A stretch of 64,000 nucleotides of DNA, from NCBI GenBank assembly GCA_029778715.1, contig JAKOPT010000049.1, positions 1 through 64,000 of the forward strand. The letters run 5' to 3'. The notes under the pieces are model-generated. The model did not search any database and was not told the DNA's origin. It worked only from the letters and a program-made list of their open reading frames with translations. The translations under genes were made by a program, and so were the position numbers. Positions 11,502 to 20,715 of this stretch are shown here, piece after piece (position 1 is the first letter of the stretch; each line of letters starts with the position of its first letter). The stretch is from Actinomycetes bacterium. GTDB lineage: Bacteria; Actinomycetota; Actinomycetes; Actinomycetales; Dermatophilaceae.

Positions 11502-13117
11502 CGGGCTCCGTAGCCGGCGCCGGGATGGACCGGGCCGAACCGGGTCATCTCTACGGGGTCGGGGTCGGACCCGGCGACCCTGGCCTCATCACCCGCCGCG
11601 CGGCCGCCCTCGTCGCCAGCGCCGATGTCGTCGCCTATCACCGGGCCGCTCACCGCCCGTCGACCGCGCGGGCGATCGCCGCCGACCTCATCCGCGACGG
11701 GATCGTCGAGGAACCGCTGGTCTACCCGGTGACGACCGGGACGACCGACCATCCGCTCGGCTATTACGGCGCCCTCGCCGACTTCTACGACGAGTGCGCG
11801 ACACGCTTCCGGGAGCACCTGCAGGCCGGGCGTTCGGTGGTTTGCCTCGCCGAGGGCGATCCGCTCTTCTACGGGTCGTTCATGTACGTCCTCGATGCGT
11901 TGCGCCCCGAGTTCCCCACCGAGGTCGTGCCGGGTGTGACGGCGATGGCGGCGGCCTCGGCGGCGGTCGGGGTGGGGCTGGCCCGCCACGAGGACACCGT
12001 CACCGTGCTGCCGGGCACCCTGCCGGTGCCGGAGTTGGCGCGGCGCCTCGCCGACACCGACGCCGCGGTCATCATGAAACTCGGCCGCACCTTCGCCGGG
12101 GTCCGCGAGGCGCTGCGCCAGGCCGGGCTACTCTCGCGAGCCGTCTACGTCGAGCACGCGAGCCGCTCGGGTCAGCGGGTGATCCCGGTCGCGGACGTCG
12201 ACCCGGCCTTGGTCCCCTACATGTCCATCGTCGTCGTGCCCGGACGTGATCTGCGCGCCGATGCGGCCGGTCGCGCCGCGGCCCTCGCCCCGACCCCAGC
12301 GGTGGGTGAGCCGGGCGCGGACGGTGAGCGGGCGGCATACGGGACGGTGTTCGTCGTGGGGCTGGGACCCGGGCCGGAGCGCTGGCTCAGCCCGGAAGCC
12401 CGCGAAGTGCTCGGGAGGGTCAGCCACGTCGTCGGCTACGGGCCGTATGTCGCGCGGGTGCCCCAGCGGGACGGGCTCACTCGGCTGCCGAGCGGCAACA
12501 CCGTCGAGGTGGACCGTGGCCGGCAGGCCTTGGACCTGGCGCTGGCCGGGCACGACGTCGCCGTCGTCTCCGGGGGTGACGCGGGCGTGTTCGGGATGGC
12601 GGCGGCCGTGTTCGAGGCGGCCGCGACCGATGAGTCGTATGCCGCGGTGCCGGTCCACGTCGTCCCCGGCATCACCGCCGCGCACGCCGCCTCGGCCCTG
12701 GCCGGGGCCTTCCTCGGGGCCGACCACGCCCTCATCTCCCTCTCCGACCGGCTCAAGCCCTGGTCCGTCGTCGAGGCCCGGTTGCGGGCGGCCGCCCGCG
12801 CCGACCTGGCGATGGCGTTCTACAACCCCCGCTCGGTGAGCCGGCCGGACCAGTTGGGTGAGGCGCTGGCGGTGCTCCGCTCGGAACTGCCCGGCGACCG
12901 TGTGGTTGCCATCGCGCGCAACGTCGGCCGCGACGGGGAGGAACTCACGGTGACGACCCTCTCGCAGCTGGACCCGAGCACGGTCGACATGTCGTGCCTG
13001 GTGCTCATCGGGGCGGCCTCGACGCGCGTCACCCCGACCGGTCGGGTCTGGACTCCCCGCTGGGTACCCTCTCGATCGTCTCATCCGCCCCTTGTCGCTT
13101 CTGACGATTCGTCGTGA
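11498..13117 (+). CDS. cobIJ: CobI-CobJ fusion: precorrin-2 C20- and precorrin-3B C17-methyltransferase
   Basis: 539 residues holding two SAM-dependent tetrapyrrole methylase domains. The CobI half (about residues 15-250) has LYGVGVGPGDPGLITRRAA, LAEGDPLFYGSFMYVL and VVPGVTAMAAASAA. The CobJ half (about 280-520) has VFVVGLGPGPERWLSPEA, VVSGGDAGVFGMAAAV, VVPGITAAHAASALAG and AFYNPRSVSRPDQL. A Pro/Ala-rich linker (about 250-280) joins them. The two methylations flank the CobG step, so the fusion and operon order follow the pathway. Start ATG is inside the cobH stop. Confidence 0.94.
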   Translation: MTGSVAGAGMDRAEPGHLYGVGVGPGDPGLITRRAAALVASADVVAYHRAAHRPSTARAIAADLIRDGIVEEPLVYPVTTGTTDHPLGYYGALADFYDECATRFREHLQAGRSVVCLAEGDPLFYGSFMYVLDALRPEFPTEVVPGVTAMAAASAAVGVGLARHEDTVTVLPGTLPVPELARRLADTDAAVIMKLGRTFAGVREALRQAGLLSRAVYVEHASRSGQRVIPVADVDPALVPYMSIVVVPGRDLRADAAGRAAALAPTPAVGEPGADGERAAYGTVFVVGLGPGPERWLSPEAREVLGRVSHVVGYGPYVARVPQRDGLTRLPSGNTVEVDRGRQALDLALAGHDVAVVSGGDAGVFGMAAAVFEAAATDESYAAVPVHVVPGITAAHAASALAGAFLGADHALISLSDRLKPWSVVEARLRAAARADLAMAFYNPRSVSRPDQLGEALAVLRSELPGDRVVAIARNVGRDGEELTVTTLSQLDPSTVDMSCLVLIGAASTRVTPTGRVWTPRWVPSRSSHPPLVASDDSS

Positions 13118-13350
13118 CCCGAGGGTCAGGGCCCCGGAAAGGTCAAGTCTTGGCAGGTGAAGGCGCCTGTTTGGCGTCTTCAGGGGGTTTGAGTCGTCGC
13201 GTATCGCGGTGGCGGACCTTGATAGTCCGGCTCGTGTGGCGTTTGTGTCCTAGTTGAGTCGTCTGCGCAGTTGTCAGGACTTTGCTCTGGGGCAGCCTCT
13301 TCAACGCCGTGAGTAGTGATTCGAGCGTCCGGCCGCCGTATTCTCTTCGT
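13118..13350. other. Intergenic gap, no gene recognised
   Basis: About 230 bases between cobIJ and an RHH-MazF pair. It contains CG-rich short repeats but no family motif in any frame. It probably holds the cobIJ terminator and the promoter of the toxin-antitoxin operon; I cannot point to either with confidence. Confidence 0.4.
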
Positions 13351-13581
13351 ATGACGGTGGTGACGTTTCGGAGCAACCCCGAAATCGAGCGGCTTCTCGA
13401 CCAACTCGCGGCCGACGGCGAAACCCGCTCGGACACCATCCGGCGGGCGCTGATCGACGCCGCCCGCCTCAGAGAGCGGGAGGCGATGCGCGCCGAGGCG
13501 CTCGCCGCCGCAGCCGACCCGGAAGACCTTGCCGAGTCTCGAGCGGTCCGACTGTTCATGGACGAGCAGCGTGCGTGGTGA
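13351..13581 (+). CDS. Ribbon-helix-helix antitoxin of a MazF pair
   Basis: 76 residues: MTVVTFRSNPEIERLLDQLA, then DGETRSDTIRRALIDAARLR. This is an RHH fold (strand plus two helices) with a basic first helix and an acidic, Glu-rich tail (residues 50-76). It overlaps the downstream MazF-like toxin by eleven bases in another frame. RHH antitoxins paired with MazF (MazE-like) are common in Actinobacteria. Confidence 0.82.
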   Translation: MTVVTFRSNPEIERLLDQLAADGETRSDTIRRALIDAARLREREAMRAEALAAAADPEDLAESRAVRLFMDEQRAW

Positions 13582-13885
13582 CGTCTACGAGTTCCGGTCG
13601 CCGCCGGGACGCCGTGGCCACGAACAACGCGGTCAGCGATACGCGGTGATTGTCCAGTCGGATGACCTCCCGCTGTCGACCACCATTGTCGCTCCCACGT
13701 CGACCTCGTCTCGACCGGCGAGGTTCCGGTGCCCCATCGAACTCGGTGGAGTGCAGACCTTCGTCTTGCTCGAGCAGATGACGGCCATCGACCCCGAGCG
13801 TCTCGGACGATGGGTCGGGCGCCTCACTCAGGCGGAGTTGCGGCAACTCGATCACGCCCTCAGGCTCGTCGTGGCCCTGGACTGA
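13571..13885 (+). CDS. mazF: MazF/PemK-type endoribonuclease toxin
   Basis: 104 residues from GTG at 13571 (VRGDVYEFRSPPGRRGHEQR). RGDVYEF-...-RGHEQRGQRYAVIVQSDDLPL and the later STTIVAPTSTS and VLLEQMTAIDPERL (about residues 68-81) are the MazF core pattern, with the usual Arg near the N-terminus and conserved Thr/Ser strand. It would cleave mRNA at short motifs. The ORF stops six bases before the convergent cbiO stop. Confidence 0.88.
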   Translation: MRGDVYEFRSPPGRRGHEQRGQRYAVIVQSDDLPLSTTIVAPTSTSSRPARFRCPIELGGVQTFVLLEQMTAIDPERLGRWVGRLTQAELRQLDHALRLVVALD

Positions 13886-13891
13886 CTGCTG

Positions 13892-14740
13892 TCAGCGCAA
13901 GAGGGCGGCCACGTCGGCGGCGGTGCGCGGCGGGAAGGTCACGTCGATCTCCCGGCCGAGGCGGCGCAACAACTGCACCGGCCAGGGCAGCGCCAAGTGC
14001 GCCGACCGCATGAGCCCCTCGTCGGTCATCACCTTGACGAGTACGTCCTGACGCACGAACCGATCGGCGACCACCGCCACCTCGTCGGCCCACGACCAGG
14101 CCAGATCCACGTCATGAGTCGACATGACGACGGTGGTGCCCTGCGCCTCCAACGCGTCCAGCGCCGCCATCATCGCGCCGATGCCGCGGGGGTCGAGACC
14201 AGCCGTCGGTTCGTCCAGGAGGAGCACGTCCGGTCGCATCGCGACGGCTCCCGCGATCGCCACCCGTTTGCGTTGCCCGTACGACAACTGATGTATGCCG
14301 CGGTCGGCCAATGCCGTGATCCCCAGCAACTCCAGGGCCTGCTCGACCCGGGCCCTCACCTCGGGCTCGGGCAGGCCCAGGTTCATCGGCCCGAACGAGA
14401 CGTCCTCGCGCACCTGCGCGGAAAACAACTGGTCGTCGGGGTCCTGGAGGACCAACTGGACCCGCTGTCGATGGGCGTTGAGGTCCTTGGCCCGGTGCCG
14501 CACGGCCACGCCGTCGACGAGGATCTCGCCCCGAGTCGGGCGATGGGCCCCGGACAGGCACCGCAGCAACGTCGTCTTGCCCGACCCGTTCGCGCCGAGC
14601 AGGGCCAGCCGGCGCCCCCGGGTCACTCCCACGGAGACGCAGTCGAGCACGTCCGGATGCCCCGGGTAGCCCGCATGGATGCCCGAGGCGGACAACACGG
14701 CATACGGCACCGGCTCATGGGACTCGATCCGGTGTGTCAT
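13892..14740 (-). CDS. cbiO: Cobalt ECF/ABC transporter ATPase CbiO
   Basis: 282 residues from ATG at 14740. Walker A GANGSGKTT (about residue 48), Q-loop LVLQDPDDQLF, signature LSYGQRKRVAIAGAVA (about 152) and Walker B DVLLLDEPTAGLD (about 172) are all present, followed by the switch His in MSTHDVDLA. It powers cobalt uptake by the CbiMNQ membrane parts. It overlaps the cbiQ stop by four bases and is the last gene of the riboswitch-led cbiMNQO operon. Confidence 0.94.
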   Translation of the reverse strand: MTHRIESHEPVPYAVLSASGIHAGYPGHPDVLDCVSVGVTRGRRLALLGANGSGKTTLLRCLSGAHRPTRGEILVDGVAVRHRAKDLNAHRQRVQLVLQDPDDQLFSAQVREDVSFGPMNLGLPEPEVRARVEQALELLGITALADRGIHQLSYGQRKRVAIAGAVAMRPDVLLLDEPTAGLDPRGIGAMMAALDALEAQGTTVVMSTHDVDLAWSWADEVAVVADRFVRQDVLVKVMTDEGLMRSAHLALPWPVQLLRRLGREIDVTFPPRTAADVAALLR

Positions 14741-15504
14741 CGCCACCCCACCGACCAGCAAGCCAAGGCCACCACGAGCGCCCCCGAGGCCGCGACGAAC
14801 GGCACCGACACCGGCCGGTGGACCGCCAAGGTGCGCAGGGACGTCGTGTACCCGCGGCCGGCAAGTCCGTCTTCGAGGCGGCGAGCCCGGGACCAGGCCT
14901 GGGTGAGCACCGCAGCCCCCAGCGATCCGATGCTGCGGCGGGCGGAGCGACCGGTGGCGTATCCAAGGCGCGCGGTCTGGGCCTCCCGGATCGACCCCAC
15001 GGTGTCGAGGAGAGTGAACAGCATCCGGTAGATCAGGGCCGCGATGTCGATGATCGCCTCGGGCACGCGCAGCCGCCGCAGCCCGGTGAGCAGGTCGCTG
15101 ACCGGCGTGGTCGTCGCGAGCAGCATGAGCGCGGCCATGGCGGCCATCGAGCGGCCCGTCACCTCGATCGCCCGGGCCAGCGTCTCGTCGGTGACCGCCA
15201 CCGGACCCCACGACCACAGCGCGCCCCTCCCCGATCCGCTGCCGATCGTGATCGCCACGGAGACGGCACTGATCGCGACGAAGAGCGCCGGCGCGGCGAC
15301 CGCCTTCAGGTAGGTGCGCGCCGGCACCCTCGCGCCGGCCAGCGCGGCAACGACCGCGACGACCAGCACCGCGAGGACAATGGCCGGTCGGGTCGCGGTC
15401 ACGGCCACGGCGAGCAGCCCGAGCGCGAGCACGGACTTCTCGGCCGCGGAGCGGGACCGCCAGGCGTTGGTCCAGGCCGCTTCGTCGATGGCGAGCCGGG
15501 CCAC
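14737..15504 (-). CDS. cbiQ: Cobalt ECF transporter transmembrane protein CbiQ
   Basis: 255 residues with several hydrophobic segments (about 27-45, 46-63, 70-90, 115-135 and 233-252). The coupling region contains GLRRLRVPEAIIDIAALIYR (about 141-160) and the later AQTARLGYATGRSARRSIGS, typical of the T-component that docks on CbiO through Ala-Arg-Gly/Ser helices. It lies between cbiN and cbiO with a one-base gap and a four-base overlap. Confidence 0.93.
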   Translation of the reverse strand: MARLAIDEAAWTNAWRSRSAAEKSVLALGLLAVAVTATRPAIVLAVLVVAVVAALAGARVPARTYLKAVAAPALFVAISAVSVAITIGSGSGRGALWSWGPVAVTDETLARAIEVTGRSMAAMAALMLLATTTPVSDLLTGLRRLRVPEAIIDIAALIYRMLFTLLDTVGSIREAQTARLGYATGRSARRSIGSLGAAVLTQAWSRARRLEDGLAGRGYTTSLRTLAVHRPVSVPFVAASGALVVALACWSVGWR

Positions 15505-15505
15505 G

Positions 15506-15802
15506 TCAGGCGTCGCCGCTCGCGCGGTGTTTGGCGCGCTCGCGCAGCCGGCCCAGGATGTAGCCGACGACGCCGGCGCCCAGGGCGGCCTGCAGGGCGA
15601 ACAACCCGGATTCGACCTCGGCGCTCTTGGGCTGGAACACCGAGTGGAACCACGGCTGGTATGCCGGGTGGCTGGCTTGAATCGCCTCGGTGGCCGCCGA
15701 GTCGGTGCCGCCGAATTCTGCCCCGCCGGCGACGAGGAACGTCCCGGCGAGGATGGCGAGGGCGAGCATGATCAGGCCGATCGTCGACAGGTGCCTACGC
15801 AT
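15506..15802 (-). CDS. cbiN: Cobalt transport auxiliary protein CbiN
   Basis: 98 residues from ATG at 15802. Two membrane helices: residues about 8-27 ([20 protein letters not shown]) and 68-85, separated by an extracytoplasmic loop with [22 protein letters not shown], the CbiN pattern (F-G-G-x-D, then YQPWF near the second helix). CbiN helps the CbiM substrate-binding component load Co2+. It overlaps the end of cbiM by eight bases. Confidence 0.93.
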   Translation of the reverse strand: MRRHLSTIGLIMLALAILAGTFLVAGGAEFGGTDSAATEAIQASHPAYQPWFHSVFQPKSAEVESGLFALQAALGAGVVGYILGRLRERAKHRASGDA

Positions 15803-16499
15803 GGGTGACCTCGTGCTCGCTCGACTCGCGCTCGGTGCGCGCGGCAAACCCGCGGACCCCAAGATCGGCCAGTTCCGGGCCGGCCCAGGCCGCGAGCGCC
15901 CGGAACAGCAGCACCCCGACGATGCCCTCGACGACGGCGAGGGGCACCTGGGTCACCGCGAAGATCCCCATGAACCGCGCCCACGCACCGAGGAAGCCCG
16001 ATGTGGGGTCGGGAAAGGCGAGCGCCAACTGGGTCGCCGTCGTCACATAGGTGGCCAGGTCGGCGACGGCGACCCCGACGAACACGGCCACCGCGAAGGG
16101 GGCCTTGCGCAGCAGGCGGTAGGCGGCATACCCGGCCCACGGTCCGACGATCGCCATCGAGAACGTGTTGGCGCCGAGCGTCGTCAAGCCCCCATGGGCG
16201 AGCAAGAGCGCCTGGAACACCAGCACGATGCAGCCGAGCACCGCCATCACCGGAGGACGGAAGATGATCGCCCCGACACCGGTGCCCGTGGGGTGCGACG
16301 ACGAGCCGGTCACCGAGGGCAGTTTGATGGCCGACAACACGAACGTAAAAGCGCCCGCGGCACCGAGGAGGATCCGTGACGTTGGATGATCACGGACCAC
16401 GCGGCGCACCTCGCGGGCCCCGTGGATCACGAATGGGGCAGCGGCCAGCGTCCAAGCGGCGGCGTGGAGGGGAGGGAGAAAGCCCTCGGCAATGTGCAT
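15795..16499 (-). CDS. cbiM: Cobalt transporter substrate-binding component CbiM
   Basis: 234 residues starting [20 protein letters not shown] at ATG 16499. The N-terminal MHIAEGFL supplies the conserved Met-His of the metal site and must be at the very start, which decides the start codon. The internal segment [19 protein letters not shown] (about 60-78) carries the second conserved His. Six to seven helices follow. The gene lies just downstream of a cobalamin riboswitch. Confidence 0.95.
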   Translation of the reverse strand: MHIAEGFLPPLHAAAWTLAAAPFVIHGAREVRRVVRDHPTSRILLGAAGAFTFVLSAIKLPSVTGSSSHPTGTGVGAIIFRPPVMAVLGCIVLVFQALLLAHGGLTTLGANTFSMAIVGPWAGYAAYRLLRKAPFAVAVFVGVAVADLATYVTTATQLALAFPDPTSGFLGAWARFMGIFAVTQVPLAVVEGIVGVLLFRALAAWAGPELADLGVRGFAARTERESSEHEVTHA

Positions 16500-16509
16500 G
16501 TCGCACCCT

Positions 16510-16640
16510 TTCCCCGGGATTGCGCGTCCCGGCATCGGGGACACGGCCCGAGTTCCTGACTCACGGATGACCCGCTCACAGTGGCGCGACCGTCCCGGAT
16601 TTGCACCGGGTTCCTCGTCGTGAGCCGTGCTGGCGCTCAC
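16510..16640 (-). promoter_or_regulatory. Cobalamin riboswitch upstream of cbiMNQO
   Basis: The minus strand reads AGGAACCCGGTGCAAATCC, then GGGACGGTCGCGCCACTGTGA (16576-16614), followed by GTGAGTCAGGAACTCGG near 16550-16565. This is the conserved cobalamin-riboswitch core and is very like the cobN leader. It precedes the cbiM ATG by about 50-140 bases and should turn down cobalt import when B12 is high. Confidence 0.9.
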
Positions 16641-16661
16641 CCTAGCGCACGGGTCTTCGCC

Positions 16662-16692
16662 GGTATGCCGCGTCGCGGCCCCGCGGCATACC
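16662..16692 (-). terminator. Stem-loop built from an inverted pair of GGTATGCCG motifs, after meaB
   Basis: GGTATGCCGCG (16662-16672) and CGCGGCATACC (16682-16692) form a perfect 11-bp stem with a nine-base loop. It lies just downstream of the meaB stop and upstream of the cbiM riboswitch, where a transcription terminator is expected. No long T-tract follows. Its arms are the genome-wide over-represented motif described in the findings. Confidence 0.5.
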
Positions 16693-16715
16693 GCACCCCG
16701 GGTGCACCGCGGGAC

Positions 16716-17696
16716 TCAACCCTGGAGCGAGCGGCGGATGGCCGCGTCGAACGCGAGTTGGGCCCGCCCGAACCCCTCATGGGCGGCCAAGAACCGCTCC
16801 GCTCCGCCCTCGCGCTGCAACTGGCGTTTCCCGGCCCGGCCCCACTCCTCGATCACCCAGGCGTCGAAGAAGTGCGGCGCCTTGGTCGCCACCGACGAGG
16901 AATGGGAGCGGGCATCGGTGATGAACGCCTCGGCGAGTTGCGGCACGCCGGCGCCGGTGCGCGCACTCGTGCGGAAGATGGGCAGGCCATCGCCGGCCTC
17001 GGGGCGTGCCAGCCACAAACTGGCCCGCAACTGGTGGTAGGTCGAGCGCGATGCCGGTTCGTCGCACTTGTTGATGATGAACACGTCGGGCACCTCGATG
17101 ATGCCCGCCTTGAGGTATTGCAACTCGTCACCCCCCAAGGGGGCGATGACGAGGTAGACCCGGTCGGCCAAGTGGCGGATGTCCGCCTCACTCTGCCCGA
17201 CCCCGACCGTCTCGACGAGGACCACATCGAAGAGCAGGGCGAGGGCACGGCATACCTGGAAGGTGGACGGGGCCAACCCACCCAAGGCGGTCGCCGACGC
17301 CTGACTGCGGAAGAAGACCCGCTCGGGAGCACCGACGACGTTCATCCGGGTCCGGTCGCCGAGGAGCGCACCCTTGGAGGTCGGGCTCGACGGGTCCACG
17401 GCCACGATGGCTAACCGCAGCGCGGGGTCGTTGGCGGTCAGCAGCCCGGCGAGCGCGGCCAGCAGCGTCGACTTGCCCGACCCGGGCGTGCCGGTCACCC
17501 CGAGGATGCTGCTGCGGTGCCCGCGCTCGCGGGCCGCGTCCTCGAGGGCCGCGATGGCGGCATCCCGGGGCAAGACGGCGCTCGGCCGGACATCCTCGAC
17601 CAGGCTGATGAGCCGGGACACGGCATACCGGCCCCCGGTGAGCGCCTCCTGAGCGACCGCGACGGCGGCCGCGATCCGATCAGGTGGCGTCGACAA
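16716..17696 (-). CDS. meaB: B12-mutase-associated GTPase MeaB (ArgK/MMAA family)
   Basis: 326 residues. G1 GVTGTPGSGKSTLLAALAGL (about residues 66-85), the Mg site DPSSPTSKGALLGDRTRM, G3-like VLVETVGVGQSEADI (about 157-171) and G4 IINKCDEPA (about 205-213) identify the G3E-type GTPase that loads, protects and repairs adenosylcobalamin on acyl-CoA mutases. Its start lies within the mutase gene end (17-base overlap), consistent with co-translation and direct partnership. Confidence 0.94.
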   Translation of the reverse strand: MSTPPDRIAAAVAVAQEALTGGRYAVSRLISLVEDVRPSAVLPRDAAIAALEDAARERGHRSSILGVTGTPGSGKSTLLAALAGLLTANDPALRLAIVAVDPSSPTSKGALLGDRTRMNVVGAPERVFFRSQASATALGGLAPSTFQVCRALALLFDVVLVETVGVGQSEADIRHLADRVYLVIAPLGGDELQYLKAGIIEVPDVFIINKCDEPASRSTYHQLRASLWLARPEAGDGLPIFRTSARTGAGVPQLAEAFITDARSHSSSVATKAPHFFDAWVIEEWGRAGKRQLQREGGAERFLAAHEGFGRAQLAFDAAIRRSLQG

Positions 17697-19755
17697 CGCT
17701 CTCCTCGAGGAGCGAGGTCACCGATTCCATGATGTCGATGAGGTCGTAGTCCGAGGGGGTGAACACCTTGGCCACCCCGAGGGCCTGCAACTTCGGGAAG
17801 TCGGCGAGCGGGATGATGCCACCGAAAACGACCTTGATGGAGTCGGCGCCCTCGGCGTGCAGGCCGGTCATGATCTGCTCCGCCAACTCGACATGGGAAC
17901 CGCTGAGCACCGAGGCGCCGATGACGTCGGCACCCTCCTCGATCGCCGAACGGACGATCTCCTCCGCGGACAGCCGAATGCCGGAGTAGATGACGTCGAA
18001 CCCGACGTGCCGGGCCGACACCGCGATGACCTCGGCGCCGTTGGAGTGCCCGTCGAGACCGGGTTTGCCGACGACGATCCGGGGCCGGTGGCCCAAGACG
18101 TCGACGAGGGCATCGGTGCGCGCCCGCAACTGCTCGACGCGGTCGCCGGTGAGGCCGAGGCGCTGGCCGTCGACGCCGGTCGCCGGCCGGTACTCCCCGA
18201 ACACCTGGCGCAGCGCCCGCGCCCATTCCCCGGTCGTGACCCGGGCCAGGGCGCACTCGATCGAGGGCTCCATCATGCTCGCGCCGCTGCGCGCGGCCTC
18301 CTTCAACGCCGCCAGCGCGGCCTTGGCGCGCGCGTCGTCACGGGTATGCCGCACGGTGTCGAGGTTGGCGAGCGTCTCGGCGGTGGCGCTGGCGTCGATG
18401 GTGAACAAGCCACCGTCCTCGCCGCCGAGCAGCGGCGAGGGAAGGCCGTCGGTCCACTTGTTGAGGCCGACCACGATCTGCTCGCCGGTGTTGATCCGGC
18501 TGACCCGCTCGGACATCGAGCGGACGAGGGCCGACTTCATGTAGCCGTTTTCGATGGCGCCGACGACCCCGCCCATGCCGAGGATGCGGTCGATCTCCTC
18601 GCGGGCTTGGGCCTTGAGTTCCTCGACCTTGGCTTCGACGACCACGCTGCCCTCGAACAGGTCGGGGTATTCGAGCAGGTCAGTTTCGTAGGCGAGGATC
18701 TGCTGAAGGCGCAGCGCCCACTGCTGGTCCCAAGGACGCGGCAGCGACAGGGCCTCGTTCCACGCCGGCAACTGGAGGGCGCGGCAGCGGGCGTCGCGGG
18801 AGAGCGTCACCCCCAGCGCCTCGATGAGGATGCGCCACGCGTTGTTCTCCGGCTGGGCCTCGGTCAGGCCGAGGGAGTTGACCTGCACGCCGTAGCGGTA
18901 GCGGCGGAAGCGTGCGTCCTGGACGCCGTAGCGCTCGGCGGTGATCTCCTCCCAGAGTTGGGTGAAGGCGCGCATCTTGCACATTTCCTCGACGAACCGG
19001 ATGCCCGAGTTGACGAAGAAACTGATCCGCCCGACGAGGCGCTCGAAGTCCGAGGGCGGAATATTGCCGCGTTCCTTGAGCAGGTCGAGCAGGCTGATCG
19101 CGTTGACGAGCGCGAACGACAACTCCTGCACCGGGGTGGCGCCGGCCTCTTGGAGGTGGTAGCTGCAGATGTTGGACGCGTTCCAACTGGGGGCGTTGAC
19201 CAGGCAGAACTCGTACATTTCGGCGATGATCCGCAGGCTCGCCTCGGGCGGGAAGATGTAGGTGCCCCGGGCCAGGTATTCCTTGATGAGGTCGTTCTGG
19301 GTGGTGCCGCTCAGTTTGTCGACGGCGGCGCCCCGCTCGCGGGCCAACGCGACGTAGAGGGCAAGCAGCCACATGGCCGTGCCGTTGATCGTCATCGACG
19401 TGTTCATCTCTTCGAGGGGGATCTGGTCGAAGAGGATCGCGAAGTCGTCGAGGCTGTTGATCGGCACCCCGACCTTGCCCACCTCGGGGCGGGCGATGGG
19501 GTCGTCGGAGTCGTAGCCGCACTGGGTCGGCAGGTCGAAGGCGATCGACAGGCCGGTCTGGCCGCGGGAGAGGTTGGAGCGGTAGAGCTCGTTGGACGCC
19601 CGGGCGCTGGAGTGGCCGGCATACGTGCGGATGATCCAGGGCCGGTCGCGCGTCGGCTGCCCGTCAGGGCCGACGATCACGTGCGCGGGAGGCGTGTCCG
19701 ATCCGGGGTGAGCCACCGCGGGCGTTTCGGCGGATTTGGTCTCCTGGGTCGTCAT
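17680..19755 (-). CDS. meaA: Adenosylcobalamin-dependent acyl-CoA mutase, MeaA/ethylmalonyl-CoA mutase type
   Basis: 691 residues from ATG at 19755, chosen for the upstream AGAGAGG; the frame extends 36 codons further. The TIM-barrel part has RPWIIRTYAGHSSARASNEL, LSIAFDLPTQCGYDSDDP, EEMNTSMTINGTAMWLLALY and NICSYHLQEAGATPVQELSF. The C-terminal B12 domain has GKPGLDGHSNGAEVIA near residue 563, supplying the DxHxxG cobalt ligand. Catalytic and B12 domains in one chain with DGHSNG, rather than the QDGHDRG of methylmalonyl-CoA mutase, point to the MeaA/Ecm subgroup. Substrate assignment is inferred; a related mutase activity is possible. Confidence 0.88.
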   Translation of the reverse strand: MTTQETKSAETPAVAHPGSDTPPAHVIVGPDGQPTRDRPWIIRTYAGHSSARASNELYRSNLSRGQTGLSIAFDLPTQCGYDSDDPIARPEVGKVGVPINSLDDFAILFDQIPLEEMNTSMTINGTAMWLLALYVALARERGAAVDKLSGTTQNDLIKEYLARGTYIFPPEASLRIIAEMYEFCLVNAPSWNASNICSYHLQEAGATPVQELSFALVNAISLLDLLKERGNIPPSDFERLVGRISFFVNSGIRFVEEMCKMRAFTQLWEEITAERYGVQDARFRRYRYGVQVNSLGLTEAQPENNAWRILIEALGVTLSRDARCRALQLPAWNEALSLPRPWDQQWALRLQQILAYETDLLEYPDLFEGSVVVEAKVEELKAQAREEIDRILGMGGVVGAIENGYMKSALVRSMSERVSRINTGEQIVVGLNKWTDGLPSPLLGGEDGGLFTIDASATAETLANLDTVRHTRDDARAKAALAALKEAARSGASMMEPSIECALARVTTGEWARALRQVFGEYRPATGVDGQRLGLTGDRVEQLRARTDALVDVLGHRPRIVVGKPGLDGHSNGAEVIAVSARHVGFDVIYSGIRLSAEEIVRSAIEEGADVIGASVLSGSHVELAEQIMTGLHAEGADSIKVVFGGIIPLADFPKLQALGVAKVFTPSDYDLIDIMESVTSLLEESVVDAT

Positions 19756-19943
19756 TCGTAGGCCTCTCTGTCGCCGCGTGATCGCACGCCATGATGTGTT
19801 CTCAAGCGTTGCCGGAACTGTGGGGCCTGTCCACTTTCCGGGGCTGGCTATGTCCGACATCACGTCCCGGCGCGCGACCGGTCGGCGAGGGCCGCCGGCG
19901 GACCGCGATTGGGCCTCGCTGGCGACGACGCGTCGGCCGGTCG

Positions 19944-20702
19944 CTAGTCCTGGCTCGGCACCGCGCAGCCACCGCGCGAGGAGTAGAGGTGGGACTCGAT
20001 GAAGCCCTCCGCGTCGAGGGCCCAGCCCACGATGATGACGGCCGCCTGCCGCAGCCCGGCGGCTTCGACCTGGTCGGCGATATCGGCGAGGGTGCCGCGC
20101 AGGATGAGTTCGGCCGGCTGGCTCACCTGGGAGCCGACGACGACCGGGCAGTCGGGGCCGTAGTGGCCGGCCAACTCCGTGGCCAACCGCCGGGTATGCC
20201 GGATCGCCAGGTGGAGCACGAGCGTCGCGCCGGTCGCGGCATACGTGGCCAACTCCTCCCCCGGCGGCATCTTCGTCGAGTCGCGCTGGGCCCGGGTGAG
20301 GACAACGGTCTGGGCGATCTCGGGGACGGTGAGTTCGCGCCCGACGAGGGCGGCGGTCGCGGCATACGCGGGGACGCCGGGGGTGACGTCCCAGGGGACG
20401 CCGGCGCGATCGAGGCGGCGGGCCTGTTCGGCGATCGCCGAGTAGATGCTGGGGTCACCGGAGCACAGCCGGGCGACGTCGTGCCCGTCCTCGTGAGCCT
20501 TGACGAGGCGGGCGGTGATGTCGTCGAGGTTGAGGTGCTGGGTGTCGACGAGGTCGGCCCCGGGCGGGCAGTGGGCCAGGACGGCCGCGTCGAGGTAGGT
20601 CCCGGCATAGAGGCAGACCGGGCTGGTCGAGAGCAGGCGGACGGCGCGCAGGGTGAGCAGGTCGGCCGCGCCGGGGCCGGCGCCGATGAAGTGGACGGTC
20701 AT
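19944..20702 (-). CDS. cobM: Precorrin-4 C11-methyltransferase CobM
   Basis: 252 residues. MTVHFIGAGPGAADLLTLRA supplies the SAM-methylase first loop; CLYAGTYLD, ARLCSGDPSIYSAIAEQ (about 78-94) and VTPGVPAYAATAALVG (about 106-121) are CobM/CbiF hallmarks, as is VVLTRAQRDSTKMPPGE. It adds the C11 methyl to precorrin-4. It follows cobL with a 13-base gap on the same strand, so the two are probably one transcript. Confidence 0.94.
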   Translation of the reverse strand: MTVHFIGAGPGAADLLTLRAVRLLSTSPVCLYAGTYLDAAVLAHCPPGADLVDTQHLNLDDITARLVKAHEDGHDVARLCSGDPSIYSAIAEQARRLDRAGVPWDVTPGVPAYAATAALVGRELTVPEIAQTVVLTRAQRDSTKMPPGEELATYAATGATLVLHLAIRHTRRLATELAGHYGPDCPVVVGSQVSQPAELILRGTLADIADQVEAAGLRQAAVIIVGWALDAEGFIESHLYSSRGGCAVPSQD

Positions 20703-20715
20703 GTCGCCTTACGGG

